Source: an uncultured Methylobacillus sp.
GTDB lineage: Bacteria; Pseudomonadota; Gammaproteobacteria; Burkholderiales; Methylophilaceae
Assembly: GCA_903824575.1 (NCBI GenBank)
Contig: CAIJXJ010000006.1
Location: 1-53,237 of the forward strand
Direction of reading: 5' to 3'
Length of the DNA: 53,237 bases
In this document: positions 18,501-26,330 of the stretch, in pieces
How the letters are laid out: every line of letters begins with the position of its first letter
How positions within the stretch are numbered: the first letter of the stretch is position 1
Translations under genes and position numbers: made by a program
The notes under the pieces: generated by a model
Database searches by the model: none
The model's input: the letters and a program-made list of their open reading frames with translations, nothing else
What the model was told of the DNA's origin: nothing

Positions 18501-20148
18501 AGGTGGAAAAGTGTCCGAATACATCGCCCAGTTGCGTTTCTCGGTGCCGGGTGTGGGGCTCATTTCTCCGCCGCCGCACCACGACATTTATTCCATCGAA
18601 GATCTGGCGCAGCTCATCCATGATCTGAAGAATGCCAATCCAAACGCTTCCATCTCGACCAAGCTGGTATCTGAAACCGGTGTCGGCACCGTGGCGGCAG
18701 GCGTCGCCAAGGCCAAGTCGGATCACATCGTAATCGCGGGTTTTGATGGCGGCACCGGCGCCTCCCCCTTGTCGTCGATCAAGCATGCCGGCAGCCCATG
18801 GGAGATCGGCCTGGCCGAAACACAACAGACGCTGGTGTTGAACCAGTTGCGCGGTCGTGTGGCAGTGCAGGTTGACGGCCAGATGAAGACCGGGCGAGAT
18901 GTTGTGGTCGGCGCCTTGCTGGGAGCAGACGAATTTGGTTTCGCCACCGCTCCCTTAGTCGTCGAAGGCTGCATCATGATGCGTAAATGCCACTTGAATA
19001 CCTGCCCGGTGGGCGTCGCCACGCAGGATCCCGTGCTGCGCCGCAAATTCACCGGCCAGCCCGAGCATGTGGTCAATTATTTCTTCTTCGTCGCCGAGGA
19101 AGTGCGCGAACTGATGGCAGGCATCGGTATCCGCAAGTTCGCTGACCTGATCGGCCGCGCCGATTTGCTGGATATGCAGGCAGGCATAGACCACTGGAAG
19201 GCCAGCGGCCTCGATTTCAGTCGCATCTTTCACCAGCCAAAGGTCGGACTGGACGTGGCACGCAGCCATTCTGAAACCCAAGACCACGGTCTGACGAAGG
19301 CGCTCGACAACCAGTTGATCAAAGAGGCGAATCGCGCGCTGGAGACGGGTGAAAAGGTCGTCATTGAAACGCCTATTTCCAACGTCAATCGTACTGCCGG
19401 CACCATGCTGACGCATGCCGTCGCCAGTCGCTACGGCCAAACCGGCTTGCCACATGACACCATCACAGTGAAACTGACCGGCACCGCCGGCCAGAGCTTC
19501 GCCGCCTTCCTGACAAAGGGCATCACCTTCGAGTTGACGGGGGAAGGCAACGATTACGTGGGAAAAGGCCTGTGTGGTGGACGCATCGTCATCCGCCCGC
19601 CCAAGGCATTCCGTGGTCTCGCGCATGACAACATCATCATTGGCAATACCGTGATGTATGGCGCCACCAGCGGCGAGAGCTATTTCAATGGCGTCGCCGG
19701 CGAACGCTTCTGCGTGCGCAATTCTGGCGCCTCGGCGGTGGTCGAAGGGGTGGGCAACCATGGCTGCGAATACATGACAGGCGGCACCGTGGTGGTGTTG
19801 GGTCAGACCGGCCTCAACTTCGCGGCCGGCATGTCTGGTGGCATCGCCTATGTGCTCGATGAAGACGGACTATTTGCCAAGCGTTGCAACTTGGCCATGG
19901 TCGCACTGGATAAACTTGGGCCCGCAGACCGGATTATCAACGCGGCCGGCGAACATCTGGGGCAAGCAGATGAAGTCACCCTTAAGGGCCTGATCGAGCG
20001 CCACCTTGAATATACCGGCAGCGTGCGTGCCCGGGCCATTCTGGCTGACTGGAGCAACAATCGTGGCAAGTTCGTCAAGGTGTTTCCGCACGAATACAAA
20101 CGCGTGCTGATGGATCGCGCTGCTGCCGCACAGAAGGAGGCCGCATAA
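15535..20148 (+). CDS. gltB: Glutamate synthase [NADPH] large subunit
   Basis: The alpha subunit of NADPH-GOGAT, about 1537 residues, which makes glutamate from 2-oxoglutarate and glutamine. The glutaminase nucleophile is the Cys of DACGVGF (residue 23 with this start), exposed after propeptide cleavage. A central FMN/synthase domain is followed by the 3Fe-4S ligands in [14 protein letters not shown] and a C-terminal GXGXG beta-helix domain rich in Gly (about residue 1250 on). The start is uncertain: in-frame ATGs at 15535, 15547 and 15553 would give propeptides of 22, 18 or 16 residues. A GTG at 15457 would make it 48 and is unlikely. The stop TAA overlaps the gltD ATG by one base. It supplies glutamate that also feeds hemL and argH pathways. 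Confidence 0.95.
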   Translation: MDKAMAMPARQGLYDPANEKDACGVGFVAHIKGHKSHDIVAKGLEILRNLTHRGATGYDPKLGDGAGMLIQLPDAFLRQAAAKLDITLPVVGNYACGMVFLPQSVNGRAACESAIARIVLEEGQSVLGWRDVPRDNRNIAAAARAIEPVMRQVFIASGATDQVAFERKLFVIRKRVEHEVRSLKLEDREQFYIPSLSSRTLVYKGMLLAEEVGTYYQDLQDPSMVSALALVHQRFSTNTFPAWDLAHPFRMIAHNGEINTMRGNVNWMAARHEAMKSAMLGDDLEKLWPLISEGQSDSACFDNALELLVAGGYSLPHAMMMLIPEAWAGNPLMTSDRRAFYEYHAALMEPWDGPAAVAFTDGRMIGATLDRNGLRPARYLITDDDYVMMASEMGVLTFPEEKIVKKWRLEPGKMFLIDLEAGRIVDDIEIKQQLAEAKPYQQWIKESRYLLGDLAGTEGNLELKAELLDVQQAFGYTQEDLKFILLPMATNGEEATGSMGTDSALPVLSDKSKPLYNYFQQLFAQVTNPPIDPIREELVMSLVTFIGPKPNLLGLDETGPRLEASQPVLTPDELAQLKNIAGLTENRFRAMVADITYPATLGVKGMRDAIAALCQAAEASVQDGNNVLILSDRNLSRDSIAIPALLATAAVHHHLVKAGLRTSTGLVVDTGSAREVHHFALLAGYGAEAVCPWLAFETVKGFNLADPYLAQKNFVKAIGKGLYKVMSKMGISTYQSYCGAQIFDAVGLNSAFIAEYFPGTSSNVEGIGLIQVAEESLRMHNGAFGHDPVLAAALDAGGDYAFRVRGEQHMWTPDSIAKLQHATRTNQYETYKEYAKLINDQSRRHLTLRGLFKIRSAGAPVPLEEVESAKDIVTRFATGAMSLGSISTEAHTVLAIAMNRIGGKSNTGEGGEDSRRFQPVDKATTLADLIGASRIESNIPLLAGDSMRSKIKQVASGRFGVTAEYLANADQIQIKMAQGAKPGEGGQLPGGKVSEYIAQLRFSVPGVGLISPPPHHDIYSIEDLAQLIHDLKNANPNASISTKLVSETGVGTVAAGVAKAKSDHIVIAGFDGGTGASPLSSIKHAGSPWEIGLAETQQTLVLNQLRGRVAVQVDGQMKTGRDVVVGALLGADEFGFATAPLVVEGCIMMRKCHLNTCPVGVATQDPVLRRKFTGQPEHVVNYFFFVAEEVRELMAGIGIRKFADLIGRADLLDMQAGIDHWKASGLDFSRIFHQPKVGLDVARSHSETQDHGLTKALDNQLIKEANRALETGEKVVIETPISNVNRTAGTMLTHAVASRYGQTGLPHDTITVKLTGTAGQSFAAFLTKGITFELTGEGNDYVGKGLCGGRIVIRPPKAFRGLAHDNIIIGNTVMYGATSGESYFNGVAGERFCVRNSGASAVVEGVGNHGCEYMTGGTVVVLGQTGLNFAAGMSGGIAYVLDEDGLFAKRCNLAMVALDKLGPADRIINAAGEHLGQADEVTLKGLIERHLEYTGSVRARAILADWSNNRGKFVKVFPHEYKRVLMDRAAAAQKEAA

Positions 20149-21575
20149 TGGGCAAGCCAACTGGTTTTATGGAATTCAGTCGTCTGGACGAGGGCTATCT
20201 GCCGGTTCTCGACCGTGTCAGGAATTACCAGGAATTCGTGCTGCACCTGTCGGACCAGGACGCCAAGACACAGGGCGCGCGCTGCATGGACTGCGGAATC
20301 CCTTTTTGCATGAGCGGTTGCCCGATCAACAATATCATCCCCGACTGGAATGACCTGGTTTACCGGCAGGACTGGCGTGGGGCGATTGACGTGCTGCACT
20401 CGACCAACAACTTCCCGGAATTCACCGGCCGCATTTGCCCGGCACCGTGCGAAGCGGCCTGCACTCTTAACATCAATGACAATGCCGTGGGCATCAAGTC
20501 GATCGAACACGCCATCATCGACAAGGCTTGGGAAAATGGTTGGGTAACGGCGCAAGTTCCCGCGCACAAGACCGGCAAGACCATTGCTGTGGTCGGCTCC
20601 GGTCCCGCCGGCATGGCTGCCGCGCAACAACTGGCGCGCGTCGGACACAACGTCGTGTTGCTGGAGAAGAATGATCGCATCGGCGGTCTGCTGCGCTATG
20701 GCATCCCGGACTTCAAGTTCGACAAGAGCCATATCGACAAGCGTATGGAGCAGATGCGCCTTGAAGGAGTGGAGTTTCGCGTCAACCAGAATGTCGGCGG
20801 GAACGTCAGCGCGGAAGAGTTGCTGAAAACATTCGATGCCGTGATCCTGGCAGCTGGCGCTGAACAGCCGCGCGATTTACAAATTCCAGGGCGCGAACTG
20901 GCCGGCATCCATTTCGCCATGGATTACCTGACCCAGCAGAACAAGGTCGTTGCCGGCGACAGCGTCCCTGATCAGATCAAGAGCACCGACCTGCACGTGG
21001 TGGTGATCGGCGGCGGTGATACCGGTTCCGATTGCGTCGGCACTTCCAACCGTCACGGCGCGGCAACGGTGTCCCAGTTCGAGATCATGCCGCAACCGCC
21101 GGAACAGGAAAACCGCTTGCTTACCTGGCCCAACTGGCCGATCAAGCTCAGAACCTCCAGTTCGCACGATGAAGGCTGCGAACGCGACTGGGCGGTTGTG
21201 ACCAAGCGCTTCGAAGGCGAAAATGGGCAGGTTAAAAAACTGATCGCGGCACGCGTGGAATGGCAGGATGGCAAGATGGTGGAGCTTCCCGGGTCGGAGT
21301 TTTCGATGCCAGCCGATCGCGTATTTCTGGCCATGGGTTTCGTCAGTCCGATACAAAAACTGCTTGATGCCTTCGGGGTAGAAAAAGATGCTCGCGGCAA
21401 TGCAAAAGCCACGACCGACGAGGCGGGTTGCTATGCCACCAGTGTACCTAAGGTATTTGCCGCCGGTGACGTGCGTCGTGGCCAATCGCTGGTGGTATGG
21501 GCCATCCGCGAAGGCCGTCAGTGCGCTCGCGAAGTTGATGCATTCCTCATGGGCCGATCGGATTTGCCCCGTTAA
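20148..21575 (+). CDS. gltD: Glutamate synthase small subunit
   Basis: The beta subunit of NADPH-GOGAT, 475 residues, which passes electrons from NADPH to GltB. The N-terminal Cys clusters [14 protein letters not shown] and [10 protein letters not shown] (about 43-105) bind two 4Fe-4S clusters. The FAD motif [15 protein letters not shown] (about 145) and NADPH motif [12 protein letters not shown] (about 285) follow, with the terminal FAD motif [18 protein letters not shown]. It is translationally coupled to gltB (TAATG). Spacing to hemE is 132 bp, filled by inverted repeats. Confidence 0.96.
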   Translation: MGKPTGFMEFSRLDEGYLPVLDRVRNYQEFVLHLSDQDAKTQGARCMDCGIPFCMSGCPINNIIPDWNDLVYRQDWRGAIDVLHSTNNFPEFTGRICPAPCEAACTLNINDNAVGIKSIEHAIIDKAWENGWVTAQVPAHKTGKTIAVVGSGPAGMAAAQQLARVGHNVVLLEKNDRIGGLLRYGIPDFKFDKSHIDKRMEQMRLEGVEFRVNQNVGGNVSAEELLKTFDAVILAAGAEQPRDLQIPGRELAGIHFAMDYLTQQNKVVAGDSVPDQIKSTDLHVVVIGGGDTGSDCVGTSNRHGAATVSQFEIMPQPPEQENRLLTWPNWPIKLRTSSSHDEGCERDWAVVTKRFEGENGQVKKLIAARVEWQDGKMVELPGSEFSMPADRVFLAMGFVSPIQKLLDAFGVEKDARGNAKATTDEAGCYATSVPKVFAAGDVRRGQSLVVWAIREGRQCAREVDAFLMGRSDLPR

Positions 21576-21589
21576 ATGATAACGGTAGC

Positions 21590-21607
21590 GCAGGCGGCCT
21601 CGCCTGC
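21590..21607 (+). terminator. Hairpin after gltD
   Basis: A perfect 7-bp stem GCAGGCG / CGCCTGC with a 4-nt loop lies 14 bp after the gltD stop. There is no T-run, so it is more likely an mRNA 3'-stabilising hairpin or attenuator than a classical intrinsic terminator. Confidence 0.35.
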
Positions 21608-21622
21608 ATATTTAAACCAATA

Positions 21623-21691
21623 GACAGGATTAACGGGATTGTCAGGCTTGACAGGATTAAGGATTTTCCCGTTTTATCCTGTCAAGCCTGA
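21623..21691. repeat. Interleaved inverted and direct repeats in the gltD-hemE gap
   Basis: A 16-bp perfect inverted repeat TCAGGCTTGACAGGAT (21642-21657) pairs with 21676-21691 across an 18-nt loop. A second pair AACGGGA (21632-21638) / TCCCGTT (21667-21673) is interleaved with it, giving an A-B-A'-B' (pseudoknot-type) order. The 11-mer GACAGGATTAA also occurs twice directly (21623-21633 and 21650-21660). The GACAGGATTAA wording resembles extragenic repeats common in Proteobacteria. The element ends about 16 bp before the hemE ATG, so it must be transcribed if hemE is read from gltBD. Confidence 0.8.
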
Positions 21692-21707
21692 AAATCGCGT
21701 CTAAAAA

Positions 21708-22784
21708 ATGACCCATCTCAAGAACGACACTTTCCTGCGGGCCTTGTTACGCCAGCCTACCGATTACACGCCAGTGTGGATGATGCGTCAGGCCGGTCGT
21801 TACCTGCCGGAATACAATGCCACGAGGAAGCGCGCTGGCAGCTTTCTTGACCTTTGTAAGAACGCAGACTTCGCCACCGAAGTGACCTTGCAGCCTCTGG
21901 CAAGATTTCCGCTGGATGCTGCCATTCTATTCTCCGACATTCTGACTGTGCCCGACGCCATGGGCTTAGGGCTATATTTCGCCGAGGGTGAAGGCCCCAA
22001 GTTCGAGCGCCCGCTGCGTGAAGAATGGGAAATTCGCGACCTCGCCGTGACTGACCCGGCAGGAAATCTCCGCTATGTGATCGATGCTGTCAGCCAGATC
22101 CGTCGTGCGCTAGACGGGTCCGTGCCACTGATCGGCTTCACCGGCAGTCCGTGGACGCTGGCGACTTACATGATAGAAGGTCAGGGCGGAACGGATTTCC
22201 TCAACATCAAAAAAATGGCTTACGCCCGGCCCGACCTGCTGCATCATGTGCTGGAAGTGACCACGCAATCTGTGATTCTCTACCTCAATGCGCAGATCGA
22301 AGCCGGTGCTCAAGCCGTGATGATTTTTGACTCTTGGGGCGGTGCGCTGTCACACGCGGCCTATCGCGAGTTCTCCTTGCAGTACATGGAGAAGATCGTC
22401 GCCGGGCTGATAAAGGAGCGTGAAGGGCGTCGCGTTCCCAGCGTAGTCTTCACCAAGGGCGGCGGCTTGTGGCTTGAGGCACAGGCCGGAATTGGTGCCG
22501 ATGCGCTGGGACTGGACTGGACCATAGACATCGGCGAAGCGCGCAAGCGCGTCGGTGACAAGGTCGCACTGCAAGGCAACCTCGACCCTGCCGTTTTGCT
22601 GTCAACACCAGAGGCGATCGAACGCGAAGTGGCAGCGGTGCTCGCAAGTTATGGGCAAGGCCATGGCCACGTGTTCAACCTCGGTCACGGCATCACCCAA
22701 TTCACCCCCCCTGAACACGCCGCAGTGATGATCGAAGCTGTCCAGCGTCTCAGTCTGCCATATCACCAAAGTCTGAATAAATAA
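21708..22784 (+). CDS. hemE: Uroporphyrinogen decarboxylase
   Basis: A 358-residue TIM-barrel enzyme converting uroporphyrinogen III to coproporphyrinogen III. Signature motifs: [15 protein letters not shown] (about 22-36, containing the substrate-binding Arg residues) and [18 protein letters not shown] (about 144-161). FDSWGGALS and NLGHGI with a PP/EH tail are also present. Length is normal. No clear Shine-Dalgarno precedes the ATG because an inverted repeat sits there. A short, diverged second copy of the coding 3' end follows the gene (22845-22901). Confidence 0.97.
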   Translation: MTHLKNDTFLRALLRQPTDYTPVWMMRQAGRYLPEYNATRKRAGSFLDLCKNADFATEVTLQPLARFPLDAAILFSDILTVPDAMGLGLYFAEGEGPKFERPLREEWEIRDLAVTDPAGNLRYVIDAVSQIRRALDGSVPLIGFTGSPWTLATYMIEGQGGTDFLNIKKMAYARPDLLHHVLEVTTQSVILYLNAQIEAGAQAVMIFDSWGGALSHAAYREFSLQYMEKIVAGLIKEREGRRVPSVVFTKGGGLWLEAQAGIGADALGLDWTIDIGEARKRVGDKVALQGNLDPAVLLSTPEAIEREVAAVLASYGQGHGHVFNLGHGITQFTPPEHAAVMIEAVQRLSLPYHQSLNK

Positions 22785-22852
22785 CCTGTATGGGCGGCGT
22801 TTCAGAGAAGACTAACCTTCGTATGCAGGTTATGTCGAAACTAAAACGCCGC
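22783..22852. repeat. Interleaved inverted repeats after hemE
   Basis: The 9-bp perfect pair GCGGCGTTT (22794-22802) / AAACGCCGC (22844-22852) has a loop of about 41 nt. It is interleaved with AACCTG (22783-22788) / CAGGTT (22826-22831). It begins at the hemE stop and runs into the hemE-tail remnant. It may be a 3' structure of the hemE transcript; there is no T-run. Confidence 0.5.
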
Positions 22853-22901
22853 AGTGATGATCGAGTCAGTGCTTAAACTGAGTCGTCAATACCACGTGTA
22901 G
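22845..22901 (+). pseudogene. Duplicated remnant of the hemE 3' end
   Basis: After the stop TAA at 22842-22844, an in-frame stretch encodes NAAVMIESVLKLSRQYHV and then TAG. This aligns with the real HemE C-terminus, [17 protein letters not shown] (11 of 16 residues identical). At DNA level a 19-bp block is exact between 22717-22735 and 22846-22864, offset 129 bp; the rest has diverged. It is too short to be a gene. It is best read as a scar of an old duplication or recombination with a related hemE. Confidence 0.7.
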
Positions 22902-22986
22902 CATGGTTGGCCAATGGCAATACGCCAGCAGGTGAATCACTCAGAAGGTGAAAAATAAGCCGTAATCTTGTAAAATGCGGACTCGT

Positions 22987-23062
22987 GCCGATTTAGCTCA
23001 GTTGGTAGAGCAGTTCATTCGTAATGAAAAGGTCGCCAGTTCGATTCCGGCAATCGGCACCA
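22987..23062 (+). tRNA. tRNA-Thr (CGT anticodon)
   Basis: A complete 76-nt cloverleaf. Acceptor GCCGATT pairs with AATCGGC, followed by an A discriminator and an encoded CCA. The D-arm is TAGCTCAGTTGGTAGAGCA. The anticodon CGT is at 23020-23022 in the loop TTCGTAA, and the T-arm contains GTTCGATTCC. The G-A mismatch at the top of the anticodon stem is also present in other bacterial tRNA-Thr(CGU). It stands alone, between hemE and the vapBC module, where accessory sequence begins. Confidence 0.97.
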
Positions 23063-23296
23063 AAGATTAGTTTTTATCATGCATGAAGTTGCAAGATGCC
23101 AAATATAAACAAGGTGGTTACGTGTAAAAAAACGAACTGTCTTTTGTTTTATCGTCCCGTATCAGCACTTCTCCACTTGTCACATCCGACCATCAAGAGT
23201 CATTCGATGTGCAACTCCATACCTGATAATCATTCGTGCTTGATGCTGTAAAAAAGCCGTTCAATTAAGTTTTTTCAGGATAATCATTGCAGGCAT

Positions 23297-23683
23297 CTAA
23301 CCCCAGTGAAATCTTGGGCAATACATTACCCCAAATCTCTCAGACAGAGATGAAAGCTGCCTGTCGAGCGTCCACAACTCGGAACCAGGAGTGATTAGCG
23401 TGGATGCCAACAAGATCATATCCACGATGCCACATCCTTCGCCATAAAGCTTTTCTCTCTCAATAAAGTCCATAACTTCGCGCAAAGTTGCCTGCTGCGG
23501 TTGTTGTAGTGTTGCCAAGTCAGATAACGTACTCGTACGCGAAGGCGGGGTGCCGCAGGCAAGCTCAGCCACTACCAAGGGGTGAATCAACGCTGCGTCA
23601 CGCTCAAGCAGATCGATCAATCCCTGGTTGTGCTCACGGAAGTGGCTAACCCATATCGATGTATCTACTAGAACGCCCGTCAT
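23297..23683 (-). CDS. vapC: VapC-type PIN-domain toxin
   Basis: A 128-residue PIN-fold ribonuclease toxin of a type II toxin-antitoxin pair. The acidic quartet is visible: D7 (VLVDTSIW), E40 (VVAELACG), D88 (GIVDMILL) and D107 (LWTLDRQL). VapC toxins typically cut tRNA or rRNA (family knowledge). The ATG overlaps the vapB stop by one base (TAATG), so the pair is translationally coupled. It lies convergent to the tRNA-Thr/hemE side, about 230 bp from the tRNA. All key residues are intact, so it is probably functional. Confidence 0.92.
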   Translation of the reverse strand: MTGVLVDTSIWVSHFREHNQGLIDLLERDAALIHPLVVAELACGTPPSRTSTLSDLATLQQPQQATLREVMDFIEREKLYGEGCGIVDMILLASTLITPGSELWTLDRQLSSLSERFGVMYCPRFHWG

Positions 23684-23880
23684 TAAGCACCTCTGCGCTG
23701 ACGTGGAATATCATTCATCTCCGGCATTGAGGCTCCCAATGCAGCCAGTCGCTTGGATGCCTGAACTCTAACGAATGTCTTGACCGCCTCCCTGAACAGA
23801 TCGGCCTTATCCATAGCAGGATCTGCAAGCTCCAGAGCCTTTTCGTAAAGCGAATCTTCAATAGTTACGGTTGTTCTCAT
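23683..23880 (-). CDS. vapB: VapB-type antitoxin
   Basis: A 65-residue antitoxin. The N-terminal [18 protein letters not shown] is a ribbon-helix-helix-like DNA-binding segment typical of VapB/DUF2191. The C-terminal part (about 35-65, ending [11 protein letters not shown]) would wrap the toxin. The start is the ATG at 23878-23880, chosen for the conserved MRTT start; the frame stays open 34 codons further upstream without family resemblance. VapB probably autorepresses the operon with VapC. Confidence 0.88.
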   Translation of the reverse strand: MRTTVTIEDSLYEKALELADPAMDKADLFREAVKTFVRVQASKRLAALGASMPEMNDIPRQRRGA

Positions 23881-24008
23881 CGCATCACCATTAGCATCAA
23901 ATAATGCATCAATATACATCATATATGCCATCCTGACGAGGAATTCAATCGGGATGAAATCGTAATCCATGGTAGCCATCAACCACGCATGACGGAGACA
24001 CTAATTTT

Positions 24009-24104
24009 TTCCTGATTAGCAATAAACGTCAGCCAAACGACTGACATAACCCGAAAATGCGTCATTCCGGGGCTGCCAGCCAGGACAGAACCCGGAATCC
24101 AAGG
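24009..24104. repeat. Dispersed intergenic repeat, copy B
   Basis: This matches 9651-9746 collinearly at about 85%. Here the inner stem ATTCCGGG (24064-24071) / CCCGGAAT (24091-24098) is perfect, while the outer ACGTCAG (24026-24032) stem has lost a pairing base (CTGACAT). So the two copies preserve different stems. It lies about 130 bp upstream of vapB on the far side from vapC. Confidence 0.75.
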
Positions 24105-24478
24105 CATTCAGTTTTGGGGTTCCCTGCGCTACTCACCAGAACGGCGCAGCTTGCGCAACTCGCCCTAACAGTCCACCCAAAACGTGGGCTGCTGCGGACT
24201 CGAACAGGCCGCTCCACCGATCCGGTTCTGGCTGTGTTGTACCCGTAGAGGGCATGTCCGCAGGTAGGCATAACGGTCGATTCGACATAGGCCTGATCAT
24301 AGCAACCTGTTTATCTAAGGTATTTCCTTAGATAGATCTAAGGAAATTGATTAGTCCGAACAGACTATTGCATAACGATATGTAATAGGTAGAATTATTT
24401 GCAGAGGTAAATTAAGTTTTCGGACATTCATGACTCTGAAATTCGATTTGAGATTTAGTTTTTTAAAGGAGTTTTACT
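24105..24478. other. Gene-free stretch upstream of the PEP-CTERM gene
   Basis: No convincing gene is seen. Short open frames exist on both strands but lack ribosome sites and recognisable protein features. From about 24300 the base composition becomes AT-rich. It contains a three-part palindrome (24313-24347) and a possible promoter, TTGCAT (24368-24373), 16-bp spacer, TAGAAT (24390-24395). A strong AAGGAG ribosome site lies just before the gene at 24479. Confidence 0.5.
24313..24347. promoter_or_regulatory. Triple half-site palindrome upstream of the PEP-CTERM gene
   Basis: The motif ATCTAAGG and its complement occur three times in a row. ATCTAAGG (24313-24320) pairs with CCTTAGAT (24326-24333). 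That middle arm, extended to 12 bp (24322-24333), also pairs perfectly with 24336-24347 across a 2-bp centre. The middle arm can therefore pair with either neighbour. It may be an operator for a dimeric regulator or a switchable RNA hairpin. It lies about 43 bp upstream of a candidate -10. Confidence 0.55.
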
Positions 24479-25087
24479 ATGAAATACAAATATTCAAAAT
24501 TAGCTATTGGACTCGCTGCTGTTTGCGCTTTTTCAGGACAAGCTTTAGCTAACTCCCCCACCAGCCCTGCTAGCGCTGTTTGGACAGTTAATGATTCAAC
24601 CCCGGTGCCTGTCAGCTCTATCGCTCTATCAAGCACGGCTGACAATCTTGACGGGACATTCGGTGCAAGTTTTGCAGGTTTCCTTAGCTCGAGTGCAGCG
24701 AACAAGCTGACAGACACTTTCAAGTTTAATAGCCCTGTGAGTGGTCTAACAGACATATCCGCAACCACGACCAGTAAAACACTTAAAGGTTTACTACTTA
24801 CGCTTACAGACCTGAATACGCAAGTTACTTGGACTAGCAGCTCATCTATAAGCGGTAGTGCCACGACTGCTACTCTCACTACCTTCAAACTGAATAGCAC
24901 AGATACATACTCTCTGGTAGTTTCAGATTCAGATGTAAACTCTAAGGGCTTACCTTCTTATAGTGGCAATTATGGTGGCAGTATCACTATTACACCCGTA
25001 CCAGAACCAGAAACCTACGGCATGATGCTGATGGGTCTTGGCCTGATGGGTTTCATGGTTCGTCGTCGCAGGAATGACGAAGTCTAA
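24479..25087 (+). CDS. PEP-CTERM sorting-signal exported protein
   Basis: A 202-residue secreted protein. The signal peptide is about 1-25 (ending ALA-NS). The mature body is rich in Ser/Thr and lacks Cys. The C-terminus has VPEPETYGMMLMGLGLMGF followed by RRRR, the tripartite PEP-CTERM signal (PEP motif, hydrophobic helix, basic tail) recognised by exosortase EpsH/XrtA-type systems. The ribosome site AAGGAG is 8 nt from the ATG. No exosortase or exopolysaccharide genes are in the window, so it is an orphan substrate. It has its own strong terminator. Confidence 0.9.
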   Translation: MKYKYSKLAIGLAAVCAFSGQALANSPTSPASAVWTVNDSTPVPVSSIALSSTADNLDGTFGASFAGFLSSSAANKLTDTFKFNSPVSGLTDISATTTSKTLKGLLLTLTDLNTQVTWTSSSSISGSATTATLTTFKLNSTDTYSLVVSDSDVNSKGLPSYSGNYGGSITITPVPEPETYGMMLMGLGLMGFMVRRRRNDEV

Positions 25088-25114
25088 GTGAAGTAGCTAT
25101 TTTGGCAACACATG

Positions 25115-25137
25115 ACGGGAGCTTCGGCTCCCGTTTT
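25115..25137 (+). terminator. Intrinsic terminator of the PEP-CTERM gene
   Basis: A perfect 8-bp stem ACGGGAGC / GCTCCCGT with a stable TTCG tetraloop is followed by TTT. It is 27 bp after the stop codon. Confidence 0.85.
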
Positions 25138-25264
25138 GCTTGTGTGGTGGTACCCTGCGAACGGCAGCAAACAGCACCGAACCTCTGGATTTGTAAGTTC
25201 AATGAGAACTATCGGCCGTTCGCATGCAAGAATTTGACGCCGCAAAGCCGACGTTCGCGCCGAT

Positions 25265-25293
25265 TAGACATCCATGCGTCCGAGGAGTATAGT
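25265..25293 (+). promoter_or_regulatory. Promoter of the higBA-like module
   Basis: TAGACA (25265-25270) and TATAGT (25288-25293) each match five of six consensus bases with an ideal 17-bp spacer. The expected transcription start is at or next to the toxin ATG (25300), so the mRNA may be leaderless or nearly so. An AGGAG overlapping the -10 would not then be transcribed. Confidence 0.6.
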
Positions 25294-25299
25294 CGCGCC

Positions 25300-25611
25300 A
25301 TGCTAACAGTCGTCGAAACACTTCTCTTCCAGCGGCAATGACCGCTTTACTGGTCGGAAGAGGAAAGAGGTGCCTTCGCCGCCTTCATCGCAGAACACCC
25401 AACAGCGGGAGATGTTGTGCCCGAGTCCGGCGGCATCCGCAAGGTGCGTTGGTCTCGTGCTGGATCGGGCAGGTCAGGTGGCGTGCGAGTGATTTACTTC
25501 ACCCGTACGTCTGAACGTGAGGTTGTTCTGCTGACGCTGTACTCAAAAGCCAAAACAGACAACATTACAGGCGCAAAATTGAAGGAGATCCGCCGTGCCC
25601 TCGAAGAGTAA
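25300..25611 (+). pseudogene. HigB/RelE-type toxin interrupted by a nonsense codon
   Basis: The frame from the ATG reads MLTVVETLLFQRQ, then TGA (25339-25341), then PLYWSEEERGAFAAFI and on to SGGIRKVRWSRAGSGRSGGVRVIYF and LTLYSKAKTDNI. This is a complete RelE/HigB-type toxin of about 103 codons, with one in-frame stop where the family has Trp (TGG to TGA). The catalytic-region residues (KVRW, R/K/Y positions, VRVIYF) are otherwise intact. Internal starts such as the GTG at 25420 would give only a C-terminal fragment. The overlapping antitoxin gene is intact. The toxin is probably dead, unless the TGA is read through. Confidence 0.8.
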
Positions 25612-25909
25612 ACCCCTCACAGACAAAGAGCTTGGTGCTTATGAAGCCAAGCGAGACCTCGCCGCCGAATTGCTACAGGCCGTGCGTGAAATGAAGGCCG
25701 GGCAACTGCATGTTGTCTCATCGCCTGTCATTGAAGCACGCAAAAATACGGGCTTGTCTCAATCGCAGTTCGCCGCACTGATGGGGGTGTCCGTGCGCAC
25801 GTTGCAAGGGTGGGAGCAAGGTCGCAAACAACCAAGTGGCGCCGCTCGCACCCTTCTGGCAATTGCCAGTACAAATCCAAGAGCGGTGCTTGCTGTTGCT
25901 GGCAAATAA
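25595..25909 (+). CDS. HigA-type antitoxin, XRE-family regulator
   Basis: A 104-residue antitoxin with a Cro/C1 helix-turn-helix at about 46-82 (ARKNTGLSQSQFAALMGVS and VRTLQGWEQGRKQPSG). This matches the MqsA/HigA-like antitoxins that follow HigB/RelE toxins. The start is a GTG with GGAG 8 nt upstream; it overlaps the toxin's 3' end by 17 bp. With the toxin mutated, it may persist as an autoregulator or as protection against related toxins (inference). Confidence 0.9.
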   Translation: MPSKSKPLTDKELGAYEAKRDLAAELLQAVREMKAGQLHVVSSPVIEARKNTGLSQSQFAALMGVSVRTLQGWEQGRKQPSGAARTLLAIASTNPRAVLAVAGK

Positions 25910-26330
25910 ACTTTACGCTAACTGACTTGTGCTGAGAACTCGCCTTTGCTGCTGTGGCCGATTTGACTGCAATCTGCGGTCGCCGCCGACAACCTTGGCA
26001 AAAGATTCAATATCGGTTTCCCCAGATCGGAGAAAGTTAAGGAAGTCCAGTGTAAATCTCTCTCGTAAATAGTTGCTTTGGCAGTTTACTAATGAGATAA
26101 CAGCTCAGGAGGTTGGGTGCAAATGGCTGTTGTTGGGAAGTTAATTTTAAACGCGCAAGGGCAGCATTGGGGGCGGTTGCCGACGATGGCATTCTAAAGT
26201 TGAACGGCACAGCAAACAGCCTGTCATATAAAAAATCGAGTTAAACGTCTCATAGGCGCTGTATAGCGGTCGTCGAAGTGTAAGGTGTTGGGAATTATTC
26301 GATTTTGAAAGGCCATCGACAGTTGATAGC
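25910..26330. other. Gene-free stretch between the higA-like gene and the HD-GYP gene
   Basis: About 420 bp between convergent genes. No credible ORF, RNA gene or clear terminator is recognised on either strand. It appears to be decayed intergenic sequence. Confidence 0.5.

Noticed and set aside
18955-19761. Minus-strand open frame of 268 codons within gltB
   Set aside because: Antisense shadow of the GltB C-terminal domain.
19848-20732. Minus-strand open frame of 294 codons spanning the gltB-gltD junction
   Set aside because: Antisense to two conserved genes, no recognisable domains.
22987-24104. Attachment site formed by a copy of the tRNA-Thr 3' end
   Set aside because: No second copy of the tRNA 3' sequence was found in the accessory stretch by eye.
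24057-24271. Overlapping short ORFs on both strands after the dispersed repeat
   Set aside because: They arise from repeat sequence, lack ribosome sites and look unlike protein.
24361-24410. Sigma54 promoter upstream of the PEP-CTERM gene
   Set aside because: GG and GC elements are present near 24388 and 24401 but spaced 11 rather than 10 bp, and flanking consensus is poor.
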